DNA of 64,000 nucleotides from Ruminococcus sp. (lineage in GTDB: Bacteria; Bacillota; Clostridia; Oscillospirales; Ruminococcaceae): assembly GCF_024691275.1 (NCBI RefSeq), contig NZ_JAILNU010000100.1:1-64000 (forward strand), given 5' to 3'. The notes under the pieces are model-generated. The model was not told the origin of the DNA. It ran no database searches and was given only the letters and a program-made list of their open reading frames with translations. Shown here piece after piece: positions 16,881 to 24,375 of the stretch (within the stretch, counting starts at the first letter, position 1; every line of letters starts with the position of its first letter). Position numbers and translations under genes: made by a program.

Positions 16881-18941
16881 ATGGATAATTCAGTGCTGAA
16901 AAAGTTTGCTGCTAAAGCAAGGAGCGTTTTGTTGAAAAACAGCAGTGAAGAATGTGCATATTTCGGATTCATGCGGCTGTGTTCACTCTTTTCTATTGAC
17001 GTATCAGCAGTTTATGGGATACTATCCGTGCCTGAGAAGCTCCGCAGCGCACTTTTCAGAGAAAAGTGCGGGCAGCTCGAAGAGATATATGGCGGGATAT
17101 TTTCATTAAAGTCCGAGCTGCCTGTTCCGCCGCAGCTTTTAGCTGACGGCGGAACTGCTGCGGAGCTTCTCAGGCTGCCGCGTGATTTTTTCGGCAGTAT
17201 ATCGGTGTTGGGAAGGCTGCACCAGTATTATAACGAGCCGTACAGAAATGAGATAGCAGTGGGTTTGAAGAACAGCAAGAGGCTAAGTTCCGATAAGATA
17301 GCTGCTGCGACGCAGATTTTCACACCTGAGTGGGTGGTAAAGTACATGGTGCAGAATACTCTTACAAGGTATCTGCGTGAGCATAGCTGCGATGTCGGGG
17401 ACGGTGAGTATATTATCGGTGGGGAGACTGCTGATAGGACAAATCTTTGTCCCGAAGAGATAACGTTTATCGACCCGTGCATGGGCAGCGGAAATATCCT
17501 GCTTTACGCCTTTGACGTGTTTATGGAGCTGTATCGGAGCTGCGGATATTCGGATAAGACTGCGGCTGAGAAGGTGCTGTGCTGCAACCTGTATGGTCTG
17601 GAGCTTGATGAACGGGTGTGTGCTGTGGCAGAGACAGCACTTCGCTTTAAGGCACAGCAGTACGGTGCAGATGTTTTGCCGCAGGTCTGCGACTTTTCAG
17701 GTATAAGCGATACGGCAGGCTCGCTCCTTAAAGCCGAACAGATAGCGGACATCAGCTCAAAAGCAGCAGTTGTCAGAAAGCTCCTCAGCCGAAAATACAC
17801 TGTTGTCGTGACAAATCCGCCGTACCTTGGCAAACCTGCCATGAACACTGAACTTTCGGCTTTTGTGCGTGAGAACTACAATGATTACAGCGCAGACATC
17901 TTTTCAGTGTTTGCCGCGAGATGTATGGATATGCTGGAACAAGGAGGATATCTTGGACTTCTAACACCTGCCACATGGCTGTTTTTACAGTCCTATGAGA
18001 AAATGAGACTGCGGATATACAGTGAGTGCTCCGTACAGACTCTCATACACTTCGAGTATTCAGCCTTTGATGATGCAACAGTTCCGCTGTGTGCGTTTAC
18101 AGCGAACATGGGCAGAAGCTCTTCAAAGGGAACGTATCTGCGCCTTACGGATATAAAGGGCGGTATGGAGCTTCAGCGGCAGAAGGTGCTTGAAGCTGCA
18201 TTTGACAAGGAAAGTCCGTACAGATATGAAGCAGATGCAGATGTTTTTCGTGATATACCGTCAGCTCCCGCAGCGTACTGGCTTGGGAAGGCTGCTCTTC
18301 AGGCGTTTTCGGGGACGAAGCTCGGTGAGGTATTTGCAGTCCGTGAGGGACTGATAACAGGGGATAACGACCGATTCCTGCGGCGCTGGTTTGAAGTTGA
18401 CCAAAATAAAACAGCTTTCAAATATAGTCCTGACAAAAAGTGGTATCTTCTGAACAAGGGCGGAGAGTTCCGCAGGTGGTACGGCAACCGCGAATTCGTT
18501 GTAAACTGGGAGAATGACGGCGAGGAGATAAAAAACTTCCGCGACAATAACGGGAAACTACGTTCACGACCGCAGGGGCTTAATTATAATTTTCACCCGT
18601 CGGTAAGCTGGTCGCAGATAACCAACGGTGGATTTTCTGTGCGATATTTCGACGAAAACTTTATGTTCAACGTTGCGGGGACGAGTGTATTCCCAGAGAA
18701 CGAAAAGCAGCTTCTGATGCTGCTCGGACTGCTGAACAGCTGCGTGGTATCAGAACTTTCCCGTGTCCTTAATCCTACTCTTAACATGAACCCGGGGGAT
18801 ATTGCGAGGCTGCCGCTGCCTGATATTCCTGATGAGTGTACGGAGGCTGAAAAGCTTATACGAGAGAATATACGGTTTTGCCGTGATGACTGGGACAGCT
18901 TCGAGACAGCATATGATTTCAGAAGGCACCCACTTATATGA
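16881..18941 (+). CDS. Orphan adenine-specific DNA methyltransferase (PglX / Eco57I-like), apparently C-terminally short
   Basis: The 686-residue protein is a class I N6-adenine methyltransferase. It has a helical N-terminus, IFTPEWVVKYMVQNTL near 140, the SAM-binding motif FIDPCMGSGNIL near 197 and the catalytic NPPY near 312. A target-recognition-like region follows. The end, DDWDSFETAYDFRRHPL, resembles a block in the middle of the BREX protein PglX, which is normally about 1,200 residues, so the C-terminal half seems missing. No other BREX gene (pglZ, brxC, brxL) or restriction nuclease is nearby. AGGAGGTGA precedes the ATG at 16881. The role (orphan methylation or decayed defence gene) is open. 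Confidence 0.82.
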   Translation: MDNSVLKKFAAKARSVLLKNSSEECAYFGFMRLCSLFSIDVSAVYGILSVPEKLRSALFREKCGQLEEIYGGIFSLKSELPVPPQLLADGGTAAELLRLPRDFFGSISVLGRLHQYYNEPYRNEIAVGLKNSKRLSSDKIAAATQIFTPEWVVKYMVQNTLTRYLREHSCDVGDGEYIIGGETADRTNLCPEEITFIDPCMGSGNILLYAFDVFMELYRSCGYSDKTAAEKVLCCNLYGLELDERVCAVAETALRFKAQQYGADVLPQVCDFSGISDTAGSLLKAEQIADISSKAAVVRKLLSRKYTVVVTNPPYLGKPAMNTELSAFVRENYNDYSADIFSVFAARCMDMLEQGGYLGLLTPATWLFLQSYEKMRLRIYSECSVQTLIHFEYSAFDDATVPLCAFTANMGRSSSKGTYLRLTDIKGGMELQRQKVLEAAFDKESPYRYEADADVFRDIPSAPAAYWLGKAALQAFSGTKLGEVFAVREGLITGDNDRFLRRWFEVDQNKTAFKYSPDKKWYLLNKGGEFRRWYGNREFVVNWENDGEEIKNFRDNNGKLRSRPQGLNYNFHPSVSWSQITNGGFSVRYFDENFMFNVAGTSVFPENEKQLLMLLGLLNSCVVSELSRVLNPTLNMNPGDIARLPLPDIPDECTEAEKLIRENIRFCRDDWDSFETAYDFRRHPLI

Positions 18942-18979
18942 TAATTGGCGGAAAGTTCGGAAATATCTTCCTGCGGCTG

Positions 18980-19008
18980 TTGCTTTTTTTTATATAATGT
19001 GATATAAT
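18980..19008 (+). promoter_or_regulatory. Promoter of the dtxR-murL-murD2 operon
   Basis: TTGCTT at 18980-18985 lies 17 bp from a perfect TATAAT at 19003-19008. A second TATAAT at 18993 lacks a fitting -35. Confidence 0.7.
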
Positions 19009-19060
19009 ATAATGAAATAGCCTTTGGAAAAGGCTGATTAAACTATAAAGGAGAATAAGT

Positions 19061-19441
19061 ATGGCTATTACTGAAGCAGTTGAAAATTACCTTGAAACTA
19101 TTCTCATTCTTTCACAGAAACAACCTGACGTTCATGCAATAGACATTTGTTCATATCTGGGCTATTCACGCCCCACAGTTTCCATAATCCTCAAGAAAAT
19201 GAAGGACGAGGGACTTGTAACCGTTGACGGCGATAATCACATCAGACTTACAGATGTTGGAAAGGACGTTGCAGAGCGCATATATGACCGCCATAAGGTA
19301 CTCACCGACTTTTTCACATATCTCGGTGTCAGCCGTGATGTTGCGGCAGAAGATGCCTGCAAGGTCGAGCACGATATCTCTGATGAGACATTCGAGCTTT
19401 TGAGAAAGTATTATGACAAAATTGCCGAAGAGGCAAAATAA
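19061..19441 (+). CDS. DtxR/MntR-family metal-dependent regulator
   Basis: The 126-residue protein opens with the MntR/DtxR-type TEAVENYLETILILSQ helix and a winged helix (IDICSYLGYSRPTVSIILKKMKDEGLVTVDGDNHIRLTDVGKDVA). The dimer/metal region follows: DRHKVLTDFFTYLGVSRDVAAEDACKVEHDIS, with His and Glu/Asp ligands in the usual order. There is no SH3 domain, as in MntR. It probably represses metal-uptake genes when Mn or Fe is plentiful, but no metal transporter is in the window. AAGGAG precedes the ATG. murL starts 20 bases after the stop, so metal-linked control of murL-murD2 is possible. Confidence 0.88.
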   Translation: MAITEAVENYLETILILSQKQPDVHAIDICSYLGYSRPTVSIILKKMKDEGLVTVDGDNHIRLTDVGKDVAERIYDRHKVLTDFFTYLGVSRDVAAEDACKVEHDISDETFELLRKYYDKIAEEAK

Positions 19442-19461
19442 CAGCCTTTTCGGAGGATATA

Positions 19462-20844
19462 ATGGGTAAATATGAATCATTCAGGGAGCAGTATCCCGTT
19501 TTTGTATACAGGTCTTATAAGATAACCGAAACAGACGACAGTATCGAGATAAGCTATGTTTTCGAGTTCCCCGATCTTGCGAAGTTCGAGCCGGGCTGGA
19601 CCTTTAAGAAGCCTGCGGGCTTTACAGCAAAGGGAGATCTAACCTTTGAAAGAATGGCTTTTTCTCTTGGCATGGCTGAGGCAGTAAGCTACTGGAAGGC
19701 TGCCTGTTCTCCTGAGTTCCGCGTTGAATGCGGAGAGCTTGACGATGAACAGATACAGTGGTGGAAGAAGCTATGGTTCATGGGACTTGGCGAGCTTTTC
19801 TTCGTGAACGGTATAAACGCAGACCGTGATACATTTGTGAATATAACTGCAACAGGCAGCTTTGACAGCGCTCTTTCCGAGACAGTTCGTCAGCCAAAGG
19901 GCTGCCTTGTTCCTATCGGCGGCGGAAAGGACTCGGCTCTTACGCTGGAGACCCTTGTCAATGCAGGCATGGAGTGCCGCTGCTACTCTATAAATAAGCG
20001 ACATTCCATAATTGATACGGTCACAACAGCAGGACTTCCCGAGGAGGCGCTGATAATATCTCAGCGTCATTTTGACCGCTCACTGATCGAGCTCAACAAT
20101 AAAGGCTTCATAAACGGTCATACGCCGTTTTCTTCCATAGTTGCCTTTTCGGCAGAGATCACAGCGTATATCAACGGTCTGAAGTATATCGTCCTCTCCA
20201 ATGAGTCCAGTGCCAACGAGAGCACTGTTGTGGGGCAGGAGGTCAACCATCAGTACTCCAAGAGCTTCGAGTTCGAGCAGGATTTCCACAGCTATGAGGA
20301 GAAGTATCTCCATACAGGACAGTATTATTTCAGCTTCCTGCGTCCGCTGGCCGAGTTCCAGATAGCAAAGATGTTCGTATCACACAGGAAGTACCTTCCC
20401 GTGTTCAGAAGCTGCAATCTGGGTAGCAAGGTTTCTCCCGATATATGGTGCGGAGAGTGCCCTAAGTGCCTGTTCGTGAGCCTTATTCTCTCGCCGTTCC
20501 TCAGCCTCAGCGAGCTGAATGATATTTTCGGCAGGGATATGCTCAATGAGCCGAATATGAAGGAGTACTTCATCGAGCTTATCGGACAGTCGGAGCACAA
20601 GCCCTTTGAGTGCGTCGGAAGTATCGACGAGGTCAATTTAGCCGTGTCACTGGCAATACGCAAGCTTGAACGGAACGGCGAAGAACTGCCGCTGCTGTTT
20701 GAGGAATACAAGAATCGCGGACTTTATCACCCTGAGACCATTGACAGTCTCAATGATGAGTGCTGCGGATCATTCAACGAGCAGAATCTGCTGCCCGCCG
20801 AATTCAAGAAAATACTGAAAAAGGAAATGGAGCGTCTGCTTTGA
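19462..20844 (+). CDS. murL: MurL: UDP-MurNAc-L-Ala-L-Glu epimerase
   Basis: The 460-residue protein matches MurL, described in Xanthomonas oryzae. MurL epimerises the terminal L-Glu of UDP-MurNAc-L-Ala-L-Glu to D-Glu, bypassing glutamate racemase. Key segments are VPIGGGKDSALTLE (about 150-163), NGHTPFSSIVAF, LSNESSANES, EVNHQYSKSFEFE, FLRPLAEFQIAKMF and the Cys-rich WCGECPKCLF (about 330-339). It overlaps the next gene by 4 bases; that gene is a Mur ligase of the MurD type, and this pairing is the strongest support. It is cytoplasmic. A ribosome site CGGAGG precedes the ATG. The identification is from remembered family motifs, not a search. Confidence 0.87.
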   Translation: MGKYESFREQYPVFVYRSYKITETDDSIEISYVFEFPDLAKFEPGWTFKKPAGFTAKGDLTFERMAFSLGMAEAVSYWKAACSPEFRVECGELDDEQIQWWKKLWFMGLGELFFVNGINADRDTFVNITATGSFDSALSETVRQPKGCLVPIGGGKDSALTLETLVNAGMECRCYSINKRHSIIDTVTTAGLPEEALIISQRHFDRSLIELNNKGFINGHTPFSSIVAFSAEITAYINGLKYIVLSNESSANESTVVGQEVNHQYSKSFEFEQDFHSYEEKYLHTGQYYFSFLRPLAEFQIAKMFVSHRKYLPVFRSCNLGSKVSPDIWCGECPKCLFVSLILSPFLSLSELNDIFGRDMLNEPNMKEYFIELIGQSEHKPFECVGSIDEVNLAVSLAIRKLERNGEELPLLFEEYKNRGLYHPETIDSLNDECCGSFNEQNLLPAEFKKILKKEMERLL

Positions 20845-22187
20845 ACAAGTTCTGTGAATATGTAAAAAACTACACTGAGGGAAAGAAAATATGTATACTC
20901 GGCTTCGGAAGAGAAGGAAAGTCCACATACAAGATACTGGAGAAGTATTGCTCGCCAAAGTTTGTAGCTATAGCCGACCTGAATCCTGTAGACCGCGAGG
21001 CTAACGGTCTTTCCGAAGATGTGGAGCTTATATGCGGCAAGGACTATCAAGAGTGCCTTGACAGTTTCGATATGGTATTCAAAAGTCCGGGTATCGTTCT
21101 CGAAAAGAAGCTCTCGGAACTTAAATGTCAGATAACCTGTGAAACACAGGTGTTCTTCGAGGTGTACCGCGAGCAGATAATCGGTATCACAGGAACTAAG
21201 GGCAAGAGCACTGTGACTTCGCTCATATATCATGTGCTGAAGGAGAGCGGAGTTGACTGCCGTATCGCAGGAAATATCGGCATACCTGTGTTTGATATAG
21301 CCGAGGGCATGGGCGATGAGACCGTTGTGGTCTGTGAGCTTTCTTGCCACCAGCTTGAGTATATGACAGTTTCTCCGAAATACGCCGTTTTCCTCAATCT
21401 CTACGAGGAGCATCTTGACCACTACGGCACAATGGAGAACTACTACAACGCAAAGAAGAACATATATCTGCATCAGCAGCCCTTTGACGTTCTCTGGTGC
21501 AATGAAGATTTAAGGACCGATGATATGCCGTCTATTGTCATTACAGTATCCGATACTGACGAGAATGCTGATGTATTTGTATCGAACGGCAAAATAATGG
21601 ACGCAGACGGCGATTCCTATGTGATACCTGTTGACAGTATAAAGCTTCTGGGAACTCACAACCATTACAATATAGCTATCGCTTACGGTCTTACGAGCAT
21701 TATGATAGGCGAAGAAGCCTTCACGAAGGCTCTTTGCACATTTGATCCGCTGGCACACCGCCTCGAATATGTGGACACAGTCCGCGGTATACGCTGGTAT
21801 GACGATTCTATCTCTACAGCCTGCGCGACTGCGATATCCGCGCTGAAGAGCGTACCGAATGTGGGAACTATCCTCATAGGCGGTATGGACAGAGGTATCG
21901 ACTATCAGCCGCTTGTGGACTTCCTCGCAGACTTTGACGTAAAGGGCATTTGTATGGAAGCATCGGGCAAGCGCGTGTATGATATGATACAGTCAAGCGG
22001 CAGCTTCAGCAATAAAGACCGAATTCACTATGCAGACCACCTTGAAGACGCAGTGAAGCTTGCTGCGGAGATAACTCCTGAGGGTAAGAGCTGCGTAATG
22101 TCGCCTGCGGCTGCAAGTTACGGAATATTCAAGAATTTTGAGGAGCGCGGCGACGCATTCAAAAAGCTTGTTGCGGAGCTTAAATAA
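20841..22187 (+). CDS. murD2: MurD2-type UDP-MurNAc-L-Ala--glutamate ligase
   Basis: This 448-residue Mur ligase has the N-terminal nucleotide-sugar domain (ICILGFGREGKSTY), the ATP loop GITGTKGKSTV near residue 118, NIGIPV, CELSCHQLE, NLYEEHLDHYG, and the C-terminal GGMDRGIDYQPL and SPAAASYGIFKNFEERGDAF of the MurD group. Next to murL it most likely is MurD2, which adds L-Glu rather than D-Glu to UDP-MurNAc-L-Ala. The start is TTG at 20841, overlapping the murL stop (TTGA), with GGAG at 20829-20832. The dcw cluster of this window has no murD, which fits this gene taking over that step. Confidence 0.88.
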   Translation: MNKFCEYVKNYTEGKKICILGFGREGKSTYKILEKYCSPKFVAIADLNPVDREANGLSEDVELICGKDYQECLDSFDMVFKSPGIVLEKKLSELKCQITCETQVFFEVYREQIIGITGTKGKSTVTSLIYHVLKESGVDCRIAGNIGIPVFDIAEGMGDETVVVCELSCHQLEYMTVSPKYAVFLNLYEEHLDHYGTMENYYNAKKNIYLHQQPFDVLWCNEDLRTDDMPSIVITVSDTDENADVFVSNGKIMDADGDSYVIPVDSIKLLGTHNHYNIAIAYGLTSIMIGEEAFTKALCTFDPLAHRLEYVDTVRGIRWYDDSISTACATAISALKSVPNVGTILIGGMDRGIDYQPLVDFLADFDVKGICMEASGKRVYDMIQSSGSFSNKDRIHYADHLEDAVKLAAEITPEGKSCVMSPAAASYGIFKNFEERGDAFKKLVAELK

Positions 22188-22243
22188 GTGTCTGACGGTT
22201 GGGGGACCATTATTATTGTAATAAGGGGAACGAGGTGAGAAAT

Positions 22244-22441
22244 ATGAAAGAAAACTTTGAGATCTGTCATTGTATGGGAGTTTCTTACGCTGATGTTGAG
22301 GACGCTCTCCATAATAATGAACAGCTCACAGACGTTGTTGCATTGTTTGACAAGGTGCAGGAAGCTACACACTGCTCGACAGGCTGCGGCGGCTGTCACG
22401 ATGATATAATGAAAGTTATATCAGAAATAATGATGGCATGA
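22244..22441 (+). CDS. BFD-like [2Fe-2S] protein
   Basis: The 65-residue protein has the four-cysteine pattern of bacterioferritin-associated ferredoxin / NifU-middle domains: CHCMGVSYADVEDA at the start and CSTGCGGC about 30 residues later. Such domains bind a [2Fe-2S] cluster and pass electrons, for example in iron release or in oxidoreductases. The ATG at 22244 is chosen because GAGGTGAG precedes it. It lies 56 bases after murD2; the DtxR regulator at the head of the operon would suit an iron link, but this is inference. Confidence 0.8.
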   Translation: MKENFEICHCMGVSYADVEDALHNNEQLTDVVALFDKVQEATHCSTGCGGCHDDIMKVISEIMMA

Positions 22442-22457
22442 ATTTGTCAACAGCTAT

Positions 22458-22526
22458 GTAGGGGCGGCATTTTGCCGCCCATTTTTCACATTTAACCCAA
22501 ATTGTAGGGGCGGATATTATCCGCCC
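22458..22526. repeat. Two direct copies of the GTAGGGGCGG hairpin repeat
   Basis: Copy 1 (22458-22480) and copy 2 (22504-22526) both start GTAGGGGCGG and end CCGCCC, each forming a hairpin. Copy 1 is followed by a T-run and can end the BFD transcript. A third, inverted copy lies at 23293-23317. Confidence 0.75.
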
Positions 22527-22535
22527 AATTCTTTA

Positions 22536-22570
22536 CATAAAAAATCGGGACTGTATAACTACAAGTCCCG
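22536..22570 (-). terminator. Terminator of the xre gene
   Basis: On the minus strand CGGGACT (22570-22564) pairs with AGTCCCG (22552-22546), followed by a T-run that reads as A's at 22539-22544 on the plus strand. Confidence 0.75.
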
Positions 22571-22572
22571 TT

Positions 22573-22794
22573 TTACTTTATATGCAGTTTTTTATCGTTT
22601 GTGCGTCCGAGGATATAATCGGCGGAAACACCGTAAAAATCAGCAAGTGTTACAAGGTGACGGATAGGGAGTTCGCGCTCGCCTGTCTCGTAACGTGAAT
22701 ACTGTGGCTGTGTAGTATTGAGCAGCTTTGCAATATCGCTCTGCTGGAGGTCTTTATCCTCGCGCAGATCTTTCAGCCGTTGTAAATAGTACAC
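22573..22794 (-). CDS. Small XRE-family transcriptional regulator
   Basis: The 73-residue protein is a single helix-turn-helix domain (LKDLREDKDLQQSDIAKLLNTTQPQYSRYETGERELPIRHLVTLADFYGVSADYILGRT), which binds DNA as a small repressor. The start is GTG at 22792-22794 after AGGGTGGTG. It is divergent from the hypothetical gene at 22904. An 18-bp palindrome inside that gene's promoter is the likely operator. The pair is bracketed by inverted copies of the GTAGGGGCGG repeat, so it may be a small mobile or accessory unit. Confidence 0.9.
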   Translation of the reverse strand: MYYLQRLKDLREDKDLQQSDIAKLLNTTQPQYSRYETGERELPIRHLVTLADFYGVSADYILGRTNDKKLHIK

Positions 22795-22854
22795 AAAAAC
22801 ACCACCCTAAATTATCTTACAAATAAAATTCTATCATAAATCTACATAATTATA

Positions 22855-22883
22855 TTGACATTATATCCGAATGGATATATAAT
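22855..22883 (+). promoter_or_regulatory. Promoter with embedded operator palindrome (XRE target)
   Basis: A perfect TTGACA (22855-22860) lies 17 bp from a perfect TATAAT (22878-22883). The spacer holds the palindrome TATATCC-GAAT-GGATATA (22862-22879). A repressor bound there would block the polymerase. Confidence 0.8.
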
Positions 22884-22903
22884 ATTCTTGGAGGTGGTTA
22901 TAA

Positions 22904-23287
22904 ATGTATACATCAGAAGATTATAAACGCGATAAACTTATCGCAGAAACAGGACGTGGATACGAAAAAGGCATGGCTGAACTACGCTGTATTCACTACG
23001 AACATGGAAGAATAGGCGAAGCTGACAGACTTCTTCAACAATCGCCATATGCTAATGAAAATACATATTATAACGATACATATACATCATCAAATGGAAT
23101 TTCGGATAAAATAATTGATTTAGAGCACGATATAAAGAATCAAAAATGGCGTCAAGATATGATAGAATCTCAATTGGCTAAAGGGAATAATCCAGATGAA
23201 GAATCATTAAGAAAACTATTAAGAGAAATCAAGAGAAATATAAGGGATTTAGAAGATCAGATTACAAGGCTAAAATTAGGATATTGA
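22904..23287 (+). CDS. Hypothetical protein controlled by the divergent XRE regulator
   Basis: The 127-residue charged protein is mostly helical, with a predicted coiled coil at the C-terminus (KIIDLEHDIKNQKWRQDMIESQL and LRKLLREIKRNIRDLEDQITRLKLGY). It has no signal peptide or membrane segment. No family is recognised. Its codon use looks more A/T-rich than that of its neighbours (many AGA, ATA, AAT), in keeping with acquisition. GGAGGTGG precedes the ATG. It is the only gene on this promoter. Confidence 0.72.
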   Translation: MYTSEDYKRDKLIAETGRGYEKGMAELRCIHYEHGRIGEADRLLQQSPYANENTYYNDTYTSSNGISDKIIDLEHDIKNQKWRQDMIESQLAKGNNPDEESLRKLLREIKRNIRDLEDQITRLKLGY

Positions 23288-23292
23288 TTTGA

Positions 23293-23317
23293 AGGGGCGT
23301 ATGATATCCGTCCCTAC
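23293..23317. repeat. Inverted copy of the GTAGGGGCGG hairpin repeat
   Basis: Read on the minus strand it begins GTAGGGACGGATAT and closely matches the copy at 22504-22526. Together they flank the xre/hypothetical pair in opposite orientation. Confidence 0.6.
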
Positions 23318-23371
23318 AGGCAACAGCTAAAATTGCGCATAAGCTATTATTGCTAAATTTTTATTAAACTC

Positions 23372-23400
23372 TTGCAATTCACAGCAAGCTATGATATAAT
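23372..23400 (+). promoter_or_regulatory. Promoter of fba
   Basis: TTGCAA at 23372-23377 lies 17 bp from a perfect TATAAT at 23395-23400. Confidence 0.78.
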
Positions 23401-23453
23401 ATTAACGATGGGGTCATTGCCCCGTAAATGAATTCTCAGGAGGAATTATATTT

Positions 23454-24317
23454 ATGTTAACTTCAGCTACAGAAATGCTCCAGAAAGCAAGAGCAGGCAA
23501 ATACGCAGTAGGTCAGTTCAATATCAACAACCTTGAGTGGACAAAGGCTATCCTTCTCACAGCACAGGAGTGCAATTCACCTGTTATCCTCGGTGTTTCA
23601 GAGGGCGCAGGCAAGTATATGACAGGTTTCGAGACTGTTGCAGCTATGGTTGCAGCTATGGACAAGTCTCTCGGAATCACAGTTCCTGTTGCACTTCACC
23701 TCGATCACGGCTCATATGGTGCTTGCTACAAGTGCATCAAGGCTGGCTTCACTTCAATCATGTTCGACGGTTCACACTTCCCGATCGATGAGAACGTTGC
23801 TAAGACAACTGAGCTCGTAAATGCTGCTCACAATCTTGGTCTTTCTATCGAGGCTGAGGTAGGTGCTATCGGCGGTGAAGAAGACGGCGTTATCGGTAAG
23901 GGCGAGTGCGCTGATCCTGCTGAGTGTAAGATGATCGCTGATCTCGGCGTTGATTTCCTCGCAGCTGGTATCGGTAACATTCACGGTGTATATCCTGCAA
24001 ACTGGGAAGGTCTCAGCTTTGAGACTCTTGAGGCTATCAACAAGACTGTTGGTGATATGCCACTCGTACTCCACGGCGGTACAGGTATCCCTGACGATAT
24101 GATCACAAAGGCTATCTCACTCGGCGTTGCTAAGATCAACGTAAATACAGAGTGCCAGCTCGTATTCGCAGAGGCTACAAGAGGCTATGTTGAGGCTGGT
24201 AAGGACAAGCAGGGCAAGGGATTTGACCCAAGAAAGCTTCTCGCTCCTGGTTTTGAGGCTATCAAGGCTAAGGTTAAGGAGAAGATGGAGCTCTTCGGAA
24301 GCGTTAACAAGGCTTGA
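23454..24317 (+). CDS. fba: Class II fructose-bisphosphate aldolase
   Basis: This zinc enzyme cleaves fructose 1,6-bisphosphate to glyceraldehyde 3-phosphate and dihydroxyacetone phosphate in glycolysis. The 287-residue protein has the AVGQFNINNLEW opening, the zinc-site segment LHLDHGSY near residue 83, FDGSHFPIDENV near 104, EVGAIGGEEDG near 137, the second zinc region LHGGTGIPDD near 208 and the KINVNTECQ phosphate-binding strand near 228. Codon use is strongly biased to preferred codons, as expected of a highly expressed gene. AGGAGGAA precedes the ATG. It is monocistronic. Confidence 0.96.
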   Translation: MLTSATEMLQKARAGKYAVGQFNINNLEWTKAILLTAQECNSPVILGVSEGAGKYMTGFETVAAMVAAMDKSLGITVPVALHLDHGSYGACYKCIKAGFTSIMFDGSHFPIDENVAKTTELVNAAHNLGLSIEAEVGAIGGEEDGVIGKGECADPAECKMIADLGVDFLAAGIGNIHGVYPANWEGLSFETLEAINKTVGDMPLVLHGGTGIPDDMITKAISLGVAKINVNTECQLVFAEATRGYVEAGKDKQGKGFDPRKLLAPGFEAIKAKVKEKMELFGSVNKA

Positions 24318-24338
24318 GTATAATATTTCCATAAGAAT

Positions 24339-24372
24339 AAAGCCTGAGAACTCATTGTTCTCAGGCTTTTTT
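24339..24372. terminator. Bidirectional terminator of fba and the flavodoxin-like gene
   Basis: A 13-bp stem (24339-24351 with 24357-24369) is followed by a T-run. On the minus strand it also reads into T-rich sequence just after the stop of the convergent gene. The stem sequence nearly repeats that at 12564-12596. Confidence 0.92.
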
Positions 24373-24375
24373 GTA

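Noticed and set aside
16881-18941. A complete BREX or restriction-modification system
   Set aside because: Only the methyltransferase-like gene is present; neighbours are GNAT and DtxR genes, with no nuclease, pglZ or ATPase.
22458-23317. CRISPR array or toxin-antitoxin locus at the GGGGCGG repeats
   Set aside because: There are only three hairpin copies with unequal spacing and no cas genes; the 127-residue protein has no recognisable toxin motif, so toxin-antitoxin is not claimed.
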